Shown here in pieces: positions 24,431-36,099 of a stretch of 64,000 nucleotides of DNA (position 1 is the first letter of the stretch; each line of letters begins with the position of its first letter). Below the pieces are notes generated by a model, which was given only the letters and a program-made list of their open reading frames with translations, did not search any database and was not told where the DNA came from. The DNA is taken from contig NC_083382.1 of assembly GCF_031755915.1 (NCBI RefSeq), positions 3,348,001 to 3,412,000 of the forward strand, given 5' to 3'. Source of the stretch: Ziziphus jujuba (taxonomy: Eukaryota > Streptophyta > Magnoliopsida > Rosales > Rhamnaceae). The position numbers and the translations under genes were made by a program.

Positions 24431-24964
24431 TATTCTTCACGATATGCATTAACCTTTTTTCCCCTTATATATCAAATTTAATACAACACAGATAAGCAAA
24501 AAAATAAAATAAAAAATTCTACGACAGGTTGAAATATAAGTGATACATATTCTAAAATTTGAACTTATTATACATAATTCTTAAAAGTGAGCAAAACTTA
24601 TAGTTTTAATTAATTCATTAAAAGAAAAAAAAGGGGTATTTAAAAATTTTAAATGATCCAAGAATAATATATTTAGAAATTAATATTAGTTATTTTATAT
24701 GTCTTAAGTTAAAGAATCCCTTACAGTTAAGATATGTTCCTTTCATTTATTTAATCAAATTCAAAGATACAGTAATTACATGGTTCTCTCTCAAAAACAA
24801 CCGCATGGGACCCATATATGCGATGTGACAGTTTTTGTGTGCGGGGACCGGGTGATCCCAGTTTGTTCCAAATTTTGGGGTAAATTCAGTTGGCTGGCAA
24901 AGTCAATTCGAAGTCAACTAAGTAAAGCAGTCAATGGTTAGCCAATCCAGGCTCTGTTTTTTAA
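24431..24964. repeat. Second copy of the LRK10-like flank
   Basis: It aligns in order with pieces of 21295-22490: GATATGCATTAAC, AATACAACACAGAT, TTTTAATTAATTCATTAAA, then the GATGTGACAGTTTTTGTGTG block. It marks a tandem duplication of host flank on either side of kinase remnant alpha. Confidence 0.65.
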
Positions 24965-25004
24965 AAGTTTCTAATGGAATTAAAAGTTTCTCCTACTTTG
25001 GTTC

Positions 25005-25476
25005 TGATAGACAATCTACACTGCTTTTGGATAGTTATAGAGTCCAGGAACAAATGGGCTAATGGGCTAGTTTTGAGGCCCAAGAGGAAACAAAGAGTGC
25101 AAATACTCAAGAAGAAATGATTGGAGATGAGGGTCGTTTTGAAGCGGTGAACAAAAGGGAAGCTGAAAGAAGCTTGAGGAAGATTGCAGAAGAACCAAGC
25201 AAGCCTCGTGAGGCTAGGAAACGTGCAAAGCCAGGCTGGTTTAAGGATTTCGTGATGTCAGGGCAGCGTTGAGAGTTTTGTGAATCTTCAAAGGCGATAA
25301 CCGTTTTTCTGTTATTCCATTTTTACTATTTTGTTAAGTTTGAATTTTGCATATCTGTGTATTAGAGAACTATATAACGGGAGAGCATTAAGTTGAGAGG
25401 GATGTTGAATAATGAAGAATTGTTGAAAGGAAGTTTAGCATTGACTCAAAGAGTGCAAACCATATTTTCTCTATTA
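25005..25476 (+). repeat. 5' LTR of the Gypsy element
   Basis: Starts TGATAGACAATC and ends TTTTCTCTATTA. It is paired with 30091-30560, which starts TAATAGACAACC. The shared text includes AGGAAACAAAGAGTGCAAAT and GAGGGTCGTTTTGAAGCGG. Confidence 0.85.
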
Positions 25477-25788
25477 TTGGTGCTCTCGTTGAGAGGAATG
25501 CGGAATGAGGAGATTGCAGAAATAATGAAGATGATGGAGGCTAGTTTCAAACAACATGCCGATGAACAACTTGCCAAATTCACATCGCTTTTAGAGCAAC
25601 ACATTATCATTACAGATTAGCGAATCTCCCAGCTCTCTCAATTCTGACGGGATTTTGGAACGATGGTAGAGTTCACACAAGTTTCGCACGGTGCGGGGGT
25701 GTAGAATACTCTGGTTACGCCCCAACGAAACGAAGGGGTGTAGAATACTCTGGTTGCGCCCCAACGAAACAAAGTCGGTGTTTCTCAG

Positions 25789-28700
25789 GTGGATATGAAC
25801 TCACTTCTTAAGACCTTGAAGGTCGAGGTGCCTCGAGTTGATGGGACCAAAGTGGAGGATTGGATCTATAAAATCAACAAATTTTTTTCTCTGCATCAAG
25901 TTGAACCAGCAACGCGTCTAGTAGGGGTGGCATTTCATCCGGCCGGTGAGCCTTCCATGTGGCATCAATGGATGGAGAAGAGTGGCACCCTGACTAGCTG
26001 GGAAATGTTCGTCCACGAGCTGCACAAGAGATTTGGCGCTTCAGTTTATGATGATCTGCTAGGAAGAATTGCTAAGTTGACCTAAACTGGGAAGGTCTCT
26101 CAATACTGAGCAGAATTTAAGAGTCATCCCAAATCACAGGTGTCTCTAAATCTATGTTTATTAATTTCTTTGTTTGGGGATTGAAAATGGAGATTCATAG
26201 GGAGCTTTTGCTGGCTCGACCTTATGACTTGGCGGATGCTATGGCTAAGGCACAGCTCCTTGAGGATAGAAACGAAGACTTGCTGGGATATCATTGGAGA
26301 GAGGGCTATCGAGGGATAGAAACCTTGGTACGGGGAAGCATGGTTGGGGGGGGGGGGGGGGGGAGACGGGGGAGGCTTTGTAGGGATACAAACCACTTTC
26401 CCAGGGACCCATTGGGGTTGCAATGACCTTACAAGCTCGAGTGCAACAATCTAGGAACTCCAAAATTCCAATCAAGCGTTTAACTCTGATAGAGATTCAA
26501 GAAAAACGAGAGAAGGGGTTCTGTTTCAGCTACGGTGAAAAATACCACAGCAAACATAAATGCAAGAATCGGGTATTGCTTTTGTGTGGAGAGGACAAGG
26601 AAGAAGTTGGTTTGGAGCAATGCGAGGAGGATAAGGAAGATAACCTGGACAAGGAAGCATTCGAAGTAAGTCTCCATACTCTATCAAATTTTGTAAATCG
26701 AAGTGTATTTCGAATAATGGCTAAACACGGCATGGAAACCTTAGAGGTCCTCATAAACACTATTAGCAATAACAATTTTCTTTAAAAAGCTTTGGTAAAG
26801 AAAAAACTGGGCCTAATGTGGGAAGAAACTAGGAGGTTTAAAGTCTACATGGGGAAATGGACAATATTTGGTCTATCACTAGAAATGTACTGGAGTAAAG
26901 CTTGTCTTGTAGGGCCATAGATTTAAGGTGGATCTATATATACTGCCAATTTGGAGAATTGATGTTATACTTGGCATGCAGTGGTTGAGAACCCTTGGGC
27001 CATGTATTCATGACCATAAGGCATTGACCATGGAGTTTCAATGGAAAAGACAAACTGTGAAATTAGCAGGAGACAACCAGCTTACAACTCGCCAAGTCCT
27101 TTCTCCCAGTTCAATGCATTGCTATCTGAGGGCGATGTGAGAGGAGTGTACAAGTTAACTGCAGTTTTGGAATTAGCAAGTGAGGAAGGTGAGTTTTGGG
27201 ATGATGAGATCGATTGTATGGAAAAGAACTTACCACTAGTGGGAAAAGGGGAATCTACGCCAGTACCGGAGGGTTTTTGAAGAACCAAAGCAGTTACCAC
27301 CAACACCGGACATTGATCATCGGATTCATGTACAACCAGGCTCGGCACAGGTCAATGTAAGGCCACATCGCTATCCATATTTTCAGAAAGATGTTATGGA
27401 GAAACTAAAACTGGTCAAAGTGATGCTCGATTATGGATTTATCCGGCATCGTAACAATCAATACTCTTCCCCGGTGCTGTTGGTGAAAAAGAAGGATGGA
27501 TCTTTGAGATTTTATGTCGACTATCGAGCACTTAATGGGATCATGATTAAAGATCGCTTCCCCATCCCAACTATTGATGAACTTCTGGATGAACTTTGAG
27601 GGGCAGTGGTGTTCTCCAAGCTTAATCTTCATTCAAGGTATCACCAACTCAGAATGGACAGGCACGATGTGCATAAGATGGCATTTAGAACCCATAAGGG
27701 ACACTATGAATTCATGGTGATGCCCTTCGATTTGTCAAATGCCCCATCCACCTTCCAAGTGGCCATGAACCAAATTTTCAAGCCCTTCCTCTGAAAGTTT
27801 GTTATTGTGTTTTTTGATGATATACTTATTTACAATAAAAGTTTGACCGACCATGCTAAGCACCTGCAATTAGTGTTGCAATGTCTTTCGGAGAGCAATT
27901 TTTTTGTCAAGGGAGGCAAGTGTCAATTTTTTCAAAGTTTAATCGAATATCTAGGCCATCTCGTCTCATGTGAAGGTGTTAAGGTAGACTCGGCCAAGGT
28001 TGACGCAATGACCAGGTGGCCTCAACCTAAGAATCTCAACCAATTACGTGGGTTTCTCGGCCTCATCGGGTACTACTGCCGATTTGTTGCCCACTATGCA
28101 ACAGTTGCTGCTCCACTCACTTAGCTATTCAAAAAAGACAATTCCATTTAAACAGCAGAAGCAGCAACGACATTTGAGAAGTTAAAAAAAATTATGACCA
28201 ACACTCCTGTTCTACGCCTTCCAGATTTTTCGAAGATATTTGTTGTAGAAACTGATGCTTCAAATGTTGGAATAAGTGGGGTATGGATACAAGATGGACA
28301 CCCATCGGTATTCTTTAGCAAGAAGTTAAGACCACGTTTAAAGGGGACATCTGCCTATTTGCGAGAGATGTGGGCAGTTGTCGAAGCAGTCACTAAGTAG
28401 CGCCAATACCTCCTAGGACAGCCTTTCATCATCCGCACAGATTACAAGAGTTTGAGGGAGCTACTCACTCAGGTGATACAGACTCCAGAACAACAGCTTT
28501 TCCTCCGTAAATTGATGGGATATCTGTTTACTATTGAATATAAAGCAGGGACAAAAAATTTAGCCGCAGATGCCTTGTCTCACTATCACGACAACCATTG
28601 CTCTCAAATCTGTGAAGCCATTTCTATGGGCAAGCATGAATTTTTGGATGACTTATGTAAAGAGAATATGGAGTGTTCAGATCTTAAGGAGTTGCAGAAA

Positions 28701-30079
28701 CAAATACTGGCTGGAACCTTGGATTATACCCACTACAGTTATCGGAATGGTTTATTGATGTGTAAGAACAGGTCCATACTTAGCAAGGAATCAAAACTGA
28801 AAACCTTGTTGCTCCAGGAATTTCATGCAACTCCTACTATCAGCTAGCTAGAGTTAATAGGAATTTTCTAAGACTTAGTGCAAGTTTCTTTTGGGAAGGA
28901 ATGAGAAAAAAAATGAAGGAATTTGTGGCAAAGTGTCTCACATGTTAGACCATCAAATACTCCATGGCAGCCCCTTATGGCTTACAACAACCTCGAGATA
29001 CCTGAGAGAATATGGGAAGACTTGGCTTTGGACTTCATTATCGGGTTCCCAAATTCATGCGGAAACTCCACTGTCCTTGTGGTCATAGACCGTCTCACCA
29101 AATATGCACATTTTGGCGTACTTCCATCACATCATACAGCGTCCAAGGTGGCTGAGCTCTTCACTAACATGGTCATATGGTTGCATGGGGTACCTCGACA
29201 CTTGTATTGGATCGTGACCCCATTTTCACTAGCCAATTCTGGAAGAATCTATTTGACTTTATGGGAACAAGGTTGAAAATGAGCTTGTCCTACCATCTCC
29301 AAACCAATGGTCAAACGGATGTGACAAATCGATATCTCGAACCGTACCTACGAGCATTTGCTGCTGAGTGCCTGAAACAATGGAGTCAATATCTGTGTTG
29401 GGCTGAATACCATTACAATACTAGTTATCATTCTGCTATTGGTATGACACCATTCCAAGTAGTATATGGTAGACCACCGCCAACCATTCCAGCTTATGTG
29501 AGGGGAGCCACTTTTGTACAAGCTATGGAGGAGACCTTACTGAACCATGAGTCAATCACGCAGTGGCTGAGATAGAATTTAGTGTAAGCTCAAAATTGAA
29601 TGCTGCAACAGGCCAACAAAAAATGTAGGGACATTCGCTTCAGTGTTGGCGACTGGGTCTTGGTTAAGCTTCAGCCTTATCGCCAATCTACAGTCGCGAA
29701 GTGACTAAACTCCAAGCTTTGCTGTCGATATTTTGGTCCCTTCCAAATCATTACTCACGCTGGGCCAGTGGCATATACTTTGGCATTGCCCACTGGAAGC
29801 AAGATCCATCCCACCTTCCATGTATCCTTACTAAAGCCTTTCAAAGGTGATAAACCTATCACCTGCTACCCCCTGCCAGAATTCAATCATGCCAATCGAT
29901 CGTTGTTAACCTCTATTGTAGTATTGGCTGGTCGAATCATTACAGTGAGGAATAAACCACACAAGCAAATTCTAGTGCAATGGTCTCAAAGTTCTCTTGA
30001 CGATGCTACCTTGGAGGATCTTTGTGTTTTTAGTCAAATGTACAACTTGCTTGACCTTGAGGACAAGGTCATTTTTTAG
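25789..30079 (+). pseudogene. Ty3/Gypsy gag-pol polyprotein remnant
   Basis: The polyprotein packages and copies the element RNA. Gag is visible from about 25789 (VEVPRVDGTKVEDWIYKINK), with a degenerate zinc knuckle CFSYGEKYHSKHKCK near 26520. RT runs 27396-28124 with the FFDDILIY active site at about 27811. RNase H starts with FVVETDAS (28239), integrase is at 28920-29575 (LALDFIIGFPNS, QTNGQTDV), and the tail is [19 protein letters not shown] (29786). A chromodomain-like stretch with the family ending LEDKVIF ends at 30079. Many in-frame stops (for example 26082, 27597, 27793, 28122, 28398) and frameshifts make it inactive. An 18-base G run (26346-26363) lies in gag. Confidence 0.85.
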
Positions 30080-30090
30080 GAAGGGGGAAG

Positions 30091-30560
30091 TAATAGACAA
30101 CCTGTACTACTTTTAGACAGTAAGAGTCCAGGAACAAATGGGCAAATGGAGTAGTTTTGAGGCCCAAGAGGAAACAAAGAGTGCAAATACTCAAGAAGAA
30201 ACGACTGGAGATGAGGGTCGTTTTGAAGCGGTGAACAAAAGGGAAGTTGAAAGAAGCTTGAGGAAGGTTACAGAAGAGCCAGGCAAGCCTTGTGAGGCTA
30301 GGAAATGTGCAAATCCAGGCTAGCTCAAGGATTTCATGATGTCAAGGCAGCTTTGAGAGTTTTGCAGATCTTCAATGGCCATAACCGTTTTACTGTTATT
30401 CCATATTTGCTATTTTGTTAACTTTGGATTTTGCATATCTATGTATGAGAGAACTATATAAGGGGAGAGCAGTAAGTTGAGAGGGATATTGAATAATGAA
30501 AAATTGTTGAAAGGGAGTTTCGCACTGACTCAAAGAGTGCAAACCATATTTTCTCTATTA
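30091..30560 (+). repeat. 3' LTR of the Gypsy element
   Basis: Partner of 25005-25476. Its first bases are TA instead of TG, probably a point change. It is preceded directly by the polypurine tract and followed by the GGTTC duplication. Confidence 0.85.
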
Positions 30561-31237
30561 GGTTCCTATTCTTTGGTGTGACAGTATGGGTGCTGGTTCT
30601 CCTACTGCAAATCTAGTTTTTCATCAACAAATAAAGCATATAGAAGTTGATTTTCACTTTGCTCTTGATAAAGCTATGCAAACCATCCTTGAAGTCTGAC
30701 ACACAATAGATCAGATTGCAGACAACTTTACTAAGGGTTCATCCACTGCTTGGTTCCAACACCTTCATAACAAGCTTAATGTGGTATCCCCCACATATCT
30801 GTTGAGGGGGGATGATGGCAGAATTCAATCTAGTGCTGATACAGCAACTGGTGCTGAGGTGTCATGAATAATTCTTCTGATAACTATCATGTATTCAAGT
30901 AGCAAGTTTATCTGATCTGTTCTACTGTTCATATATACTTTAACAACTGTATTCTAGATATACTAACATTAGTGATAAAGATAGGCTTATCCAAAAAGTG
31001 TATAGGCTCACGTGAAAGTCTCTGTCGTGTATTTGTATACTTCAGCTCTTAATATACAAAACGACAATTGACATTTTCCTTCAGTTACTCACTCTTACAG
31101 ATATAGTGTACGTATGTTGAAAAATAGACTAAAATTTAACATCAATCTAATAATATTTTGATGATTTTAGTAGAAAACTGGTATTTTTATTATGTGGTTG
31201 CTACATATATCTTCTCTTATTCTCTTATAACGCAAAA

Positions 31238-31935
31238 TGCATCCCTTAATTACCTCCAAAAGCCACCTCCTGCTTGTGTTGGTAGTTACAGTAATCTTGT
31301 CAATCCAAGGTCCATCATCTTCATCCGCCAATGAATAAGAAAACTGTGGTGATCTCTTTGAATGTAGAAGTATCCAGGTAGGTTATCCCTTCTGGGGATC
31401 CAATCAACTTGATCACTGTGGCCACCCTGATTTTCAGTTGAACTGTAATGCTAATGATGCGGTACCGATCTCAAACTCTTCTGAGGATTATCAAGTGCTT
31501 AAAATAGATTTAAAAGCTTGTACTCTAGTGGCTGTAAGGACTGAATACTAGAGTGATGTTTGTCTTGGTAGTCACACACAGCCCAAAAACACTACCTTAG
31601 AATAGAGCAATTTATTTAACCATAATTCAGATACCGAAGACCTGAGACTCTTCTATTCCTGCACTTCCCCATTGGATGCAACTTTTCCAAACCAATTCAA
31701 TTGCAATTCATCTATAAATTACTAATTTACACAAGCCCAAATAGCCCAACAGAATGTCTGGCCAGCTAATGATGTAATTGAGATTCTCCTTGGAAGTTGT
31801 GCACAAAATGTTTGGGTCCCTATTTACGAATCACAAGCCGCCATTTAACAATTGGCTATGACTGCTCTACCAATAGCGGATGTGAAAAAAGGCAGTGAGT
31901 ACTGGGCTTGAGTCATTATGGGATGCCAGTATTAA
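31238..31935 (+). pseudogene. LRK10-like receptor kinase (gene beta), extracellular exon cut by MULE 3
   Basis: LRK10-like proteins are plasma-membrane receptor kinases with a cysteine-rich, wall-binding-type (GUB_WAK) ectodomain. The ATG at 31238 begins a signal peptide (LLLVLVVTVILSIQG), then ENCGDLFECR, QVGYPFWGSNQLDHCGHPDF and DYQVLKIDLKACTLVAVR. A TAA at 31336-31338 interrupts it just after the signal peptide, and further stops follow near 31549 and 31605. The last codons read GLESLWDASIK and are cut at 31935 by the MULE 3 end. No kinase is attached; the fragment at 44795-45246 is the likely partner beyond the inserted DNA. Confidence 0.8.
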
Positions 31936-31990
31936 GGGTTTTTTCGAAAAATAGCCACTGTACAAACCGATTCTTGAAAAATAGCAAAAA
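31936..31990 (+). repeat. Left terminal inverted repeat of MULE 3
   Basis: GGGTTTTTTCGAAAA, then TAGCCACTGTACAAACCG and TTGAAAAATAGC. It aligns with the outer end of MULE 2 at 21237-21283. Host bases CAGTATTAA precede it. Confidence 0.8.
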
Positions 31991-32399
31991 AAAATTTTTT
32001 AAAAAACTAGCCCACTTTTGTCTCATCTTGACCAAAATACCCTTTATTAATTTTTTTTTTCCTTTTCTTTTATTTTTTTTTCCTTTTCTTTTATTTTTTT
32101 GTTTTTTTCTCTATCAAAACGCATGTTTTTCTCTTTTGTTGTTTTTGGTTTTTTGTCTTCACTTTTGCTTCCACTCTCCGTTTCGAAAAGTTTGGTTTTT
32201 CCCTTTTTCTCTAGGGTTTTGTTTTTCTCTACTTTCACTCTCCCTTTCGAAAAGCTTGGTTTTTCCCCTTTCCTCTAGGATTTTTTTTTTCCTCTACTTT
32301 CACTCTCCCTTTCGAAAAGCTTGGTTTTTCCCTTTTTCCCTAGGGTTTTTTTCTCTACTTTCACTTTCCCTTTTGAAAAGCTTGATCGCTGTCACTAGC

Positions 32400-33926
32400 C
32401 AAAGGCAGAGGAGAGACACACCATCATCGTCATCAATTGCTGTACCTCAACCTCTGTAGTCGTTGCCGCAGCCGCAGGTCGTGTCCATGCCAGCCACCAA
32501 TTTTGTAGCCCCCTGTTCCTTGGATACAATTCAATCCTTATACGGCCAAATCTAAATTTGTGAAAAGCCTTCGATGGCTTCTTCATGAAAACATGAATGT
32601 GCAGAGCGAAGCATCTTCTATTCGTTGGGATAATTTTTTCCTCTACAGGGGCCTTGTACAGTGAACCCCCTACAGGTGATCGTCCGTCGTCGTAAAGCAG
32701 CCCCCGCGAAGCATCCTAAACCATTCAATTATCAACCTTTTTGTTTGTCATTCCCTTTTCTATCTCTTTTGAGAATTTCTCAATTCTAGTTTTTTTTTTT
32801 TATTTGTTTTTTTTAAGATTTCGATCTAAGGGCCTTTTTTTTTTTATGTTATATTACTTTGGAAGTGCTTCACTAAAAATTATGATTTACATTTCAAGAT
32901 GAAAAAAAAAAGTAAATTCTTATGCTTTCGAAGAACAAAATTGTTAATTAATGATCTGTTTTTTTTTTCCTCATATAAATAAAAAGCAAAGAAAGCTTCT
33001 TTTAGGTAGCTACAATAGTACATATAACTTCCTATTTATTTTTGAGTAATGAGATAGCATCATATTGATATAAATGTAATGCTTTATTTGTATATTGACT
33101 TGGTTGGTTTGCATTTAATTGCTTATTTGCGAAGAACAGAAACAGGAATTTTAACAATTTTGACAGTGGAAGGCTTAGTGAGGTACGGCATATTTAGAAC
33201 TAATGATGGACTTGCCAACGATAATGGGTTTGGGCTAAGGACTATTGTTCTGTAGTATAGTAAATCATAAAAAATGGTATAATATATGTTTTTTAATTCA
33301 AGTGAAAAGAACAAGAACAATGTTGGGAAATTTTGATTGCAATTAGCAAAAATAGATTATAGCACGTTACAATTTTCTTTCGCTACTTGTTGCATTCTAC
33401 TGGGGTGTATAATTGTTTTTCTTTAAAATTGTCATTGTAAATTGTGATATTGATTCAAAGTGTGCTTTTAGTCTGTTATATTGCTTCCTTGAATTGAGGG
33501 TGGTGGTTGGATTCTATCCTTCAATGTTTGATAATGTTATTGGCTATGAAAATGAAAAAAATTTAATTATTGACTCCCTGTCCAGTTAGGGCATTTCAAT
33601 TGATAAAGTAACAACTCAAATAGTTAAAATTTGTATGTTACAATTTTTGTGAGTCCATGAGCTGGTGTGGTTGAAATTCTTATGTAGAAAAAGAATGGGG
33701 TTAGGAAAAGGTGCTGGATGATTTGTTTAACAGAAGACAAAAGGCAACAAAGCTTGAACTTAAAGCTTATGCCTCTCCATATTCTTATTGATTTTATTTA
33801 TTTAAATTTTTTTAGTGCATTGACTTTTATATACAGTAAATTTGAACCTGTATGCTTAAACAATAAGTTTTTTTCAGATTGCATTGACTTGTATATAGTT
33901 CTTAACATTGAGAATATGCATTCCAG
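32400..33926. other. MULE 3 cargo, 5' part, no recognised gene
   Basis: A GC-richer stretch at about 32395-32710 (for example CAGCCGCAGGTCGTGTCC) stands out from the AT-rich surroundings and could be 5' leader or first exon of captured host DNA. No protein family was recognised. The rest is AT-rich and intron-like. Confidence 0.4.
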
Positions 33927-34235
33927 ATATTGGACTGGGTACTGGGACATAATGAAGCATTATTTAGGAGAGCTCAGTTGAAAACCATTGTCTCCATCCA
34001 TAGTGAGGAGGTAAAGTGAAGCTCTTCAGAATTTATTTGCATATTTAATAAAACCATCCAACTGCATCTATAAGTTGAAGTATAACCATAATCTTTGTTG
34101 GTTAGTACTTATTATAACATCCTTTTGTTCTTGTATATAGGCTGGCTGGCAAGGGAGGTGAACTTACACATGATGAGACAACAATTATAAGTACTAAAAA
34201 GGAAGGCACGCTGATGCCAATTAATATTTTTATGA
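33927..34235 (+). pseudogene. Captured exons of a DUF21/CNNM-type (CBS) membrane protein gene inside MULE 3
   Basis: DUF21-CBS proteins are membrane proteins related to CorC/CNNM metal transporters. Exon one (33927-34010, 28 codons, TTCCAG acceptor and GTAAAG donor intact) reads ILDWVLGHNEALFRRAQLK followed by TIVSIHSEE. The next exon begins at 34141 after a TATAG acceptor and should read AGKGGELTHDETTIIS. Here a 4-bp GCTG duplication shifts the frame. The tail (34190-34230) still resembles the AKEAMTPI segment with a gap. Order, spacing and splice sites are those of a genomic host copy, so capture was at DNA level. Upstream and downstream exons of the donor were not found. Recognition is from family knowledge of these very conserved motifs. 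Confidence 0.75.
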
Positions 34236-35476
34236 TGCTTATCTCTTATAGTTTTACTGCTTCTGGATCAGAAGCAAAAGCGGAGCAAACTAGTAATATA
34301 CTGTTCTAAAATTTACAAAAAATAAAAGGAAAAGCTATTGAAGTATTAATTTAAATGTTTGGTTCCTACTGGAGGGAATGTTTGTGTATATATGTTGGCC
34401 TTCCAAATGGTTGACTTGGCCAAGTTATATTGGATATTTGTATTTGAGGTTCTATCAGAATTTTCTTTCTTCTTTTCTCCTTTTTTTGTCTTTTTTGAAA
34501 AAAAAAAAACTGTTTTAGTACTTGTTTGTTTGTCATCATATGCGTTTCTGAAGAAATTATGTTAGTTTAGGAGATTTTTTTTTTTTTAAGGGATGCGAGG
34601 TTATTAATAAATTATGTTTTTGACAAAGAAACGTTTTCGAATAACCTGATGTATAATTTGGATCAAGCAACGGAGTCCGTGATGGTAGTTGTCTGAGTTT
34701 ACTTTTAACTCATCAACATTTTCAGCATGTTTATTGTTCTTTGAAAGGCCTTTGATGCTAAAGACACTTATAATAGGAGTCATGTTTTTAAGTTTTATGA
34801 TTAATTCGTATAGTGCTCTGAAACATATCTCTTCCTTTAAGCTTGAATACTTCTACTGATGTTACAATGTTATTACTGAATTAATTAAACTTCCCAGTTA
34901 AGCCTTAGTTATTTAGACTAGAAAGAAGACCATGAAAATGGTAAAGCATACTTAATTGGCATTTGAATAATGTTAAGTGATTGTCTTAACCATAACTTAT
35001 TTGTTCTTGCAGTGTATGACTTGAGAAATTGCAATATGTATGGTTTCCGCATAAGATGTAGCTTTAGCATGTATTTCTGATTGTGCCAATATTTACTAAG
35101 CTTGTTATAGCATGATTTTTTTCTCTGTATTTTGCTCAAACGTATGTTACCTTTAAGTTGTTTATATTTTGGTATAAGCAATTTGTTCCATCCACATGTG
35201 TGCATGGGGTTTTTTCTTTCTTCATTTTGTTATTATTTGTATTGGAGGATTTTAATAAATGGACATTACTGAAATGAAAACAATATACTCATTGTTATTA
35301 TTAATTTTGAAGCACTGTCAATCTCTTTTTTGTTACTAATATTGATTTTATATATTTTTCAGCATTGGAGGAGCAAGTGATAGACTAAGCACAAAATTGA
35401 AGCACAAAATTTGCGATCATTAGAGTTACAAGTGTTTGCTGAGAAAACTTCACACACACATTTACAGAGCTAGAAA

Positions 35477-35516
<40 letters not shown>

Positions 35517-36099
35517 GATAGAGAAGCATTGGTGGTGGTTTGTCCCCCATTAATGTAAGTTGCTTCTCTGAACAAAACAGAAAAAATGTTGCAAATTAAT
35601 TTCGCTTTAATGTAACGAACTAATCTGAGAACCTTTATTTATGTTGTATTGAATGGTTTTTCAGAATGGTTAATATTTTCCATAATGGATTATTTTAGAG
35701 ATGATAAGTCATCTCTTGATGAATTGCTCAATTTTGAACCTTTGTCATTATGAGCAATGCACATAATATTGTGTTATTTGGTGTGACGAAAATGTTTGTG
35801 TTGCATAGTGAGAATGGGAAGTGTGAAATTAAAACTATTATGAAGTTGTGTTTTTGTTTGAATTTAATGAGAGGTTTGAATGTGAAACCATAATGATTAA
35901 TATGTGTTAGAACCATAGGTTATCCTTAGGAAGCAATGTCACATGCGCATGGTTGGTTTGTTGCCTAATGTATAATGTACACTAATATATAGAAGATATT
36001 GTAGGTTTTAAATCCACATATGCACTAGTTTGAAAAGTTTCTTTAGCCATTTTCATTCTAATTTTGCACAAACCCCGTTAGGCATATGTCATTTGTAGG
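34236..36099. other. MULE 3 cargo remainder and shared 5' region, no recognised gene
   Basis: 34236-35350 is AT-rich with no match to copy 2 and no recognised exon. From about 35357 (CAGCATTGGAGGAGCAAGTG) it matches copy 2 in reverse, including a TA microsatellite at 35480-35513. The shared part may be the 5' leader of the Ulp1 gene. Confidence 0.5.

Larger units (their letters stand above)
25005..30560 (+). mobile_element. Complete but decayed Ty3/Gypsy chromovirus-like element
   Basis: The LTRs at 25005-25476 and 30091-30560 (about 470 bp) match along their length with many substitutions, so the insertion is old. The 5-bp target duplication is GGTTC at 25000-25004 and 30561-30565. A polypurine tract (GGAAGGGGGAAG) ends at 30090. 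After the 5' LTR comes TTGGTGCTCTCGTTGAGAGG, the likely primer-binding region. The internal order is gag, zinc knuckle, RT, RNase H, integrase and a degenerate chromodomain-like tail. Confidence 0.9.
24965..31083 (+). mobile_element. Ty1/Copia remnant: RNase H end and 3' LTR, split by a Gypsy element
   Basis: The left piece (24965-25004) reads LMELKVSPTLV. The right piece (30566 on) continues in frame with ILWCDSMGAG, NLVFH and KHIEVDFHFA, the conserved end of Copia RNase H. A polypurine tract (GAGGGGGGA, near 30804) then precedes a 271-bp LTR (30813-31083) starting TGATGGCAGA and ending TTTTCCTTCA. One in-frame stop lies near 30699. Everything upstream of the RNase H end is missing. The TSD copy of the inner Gypsy element (GGTTC) falls inside the coding sequence. 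Confidence 0.75.

Noticed and set aside
31908..32459. 183-codon Phe/Ser-rich ORF with repeated PFRKAWFFPFSLGF
   Set aside because: Pyrimidine-rich tandem repeats in the MULE 3 subterminal region, not a protein family.
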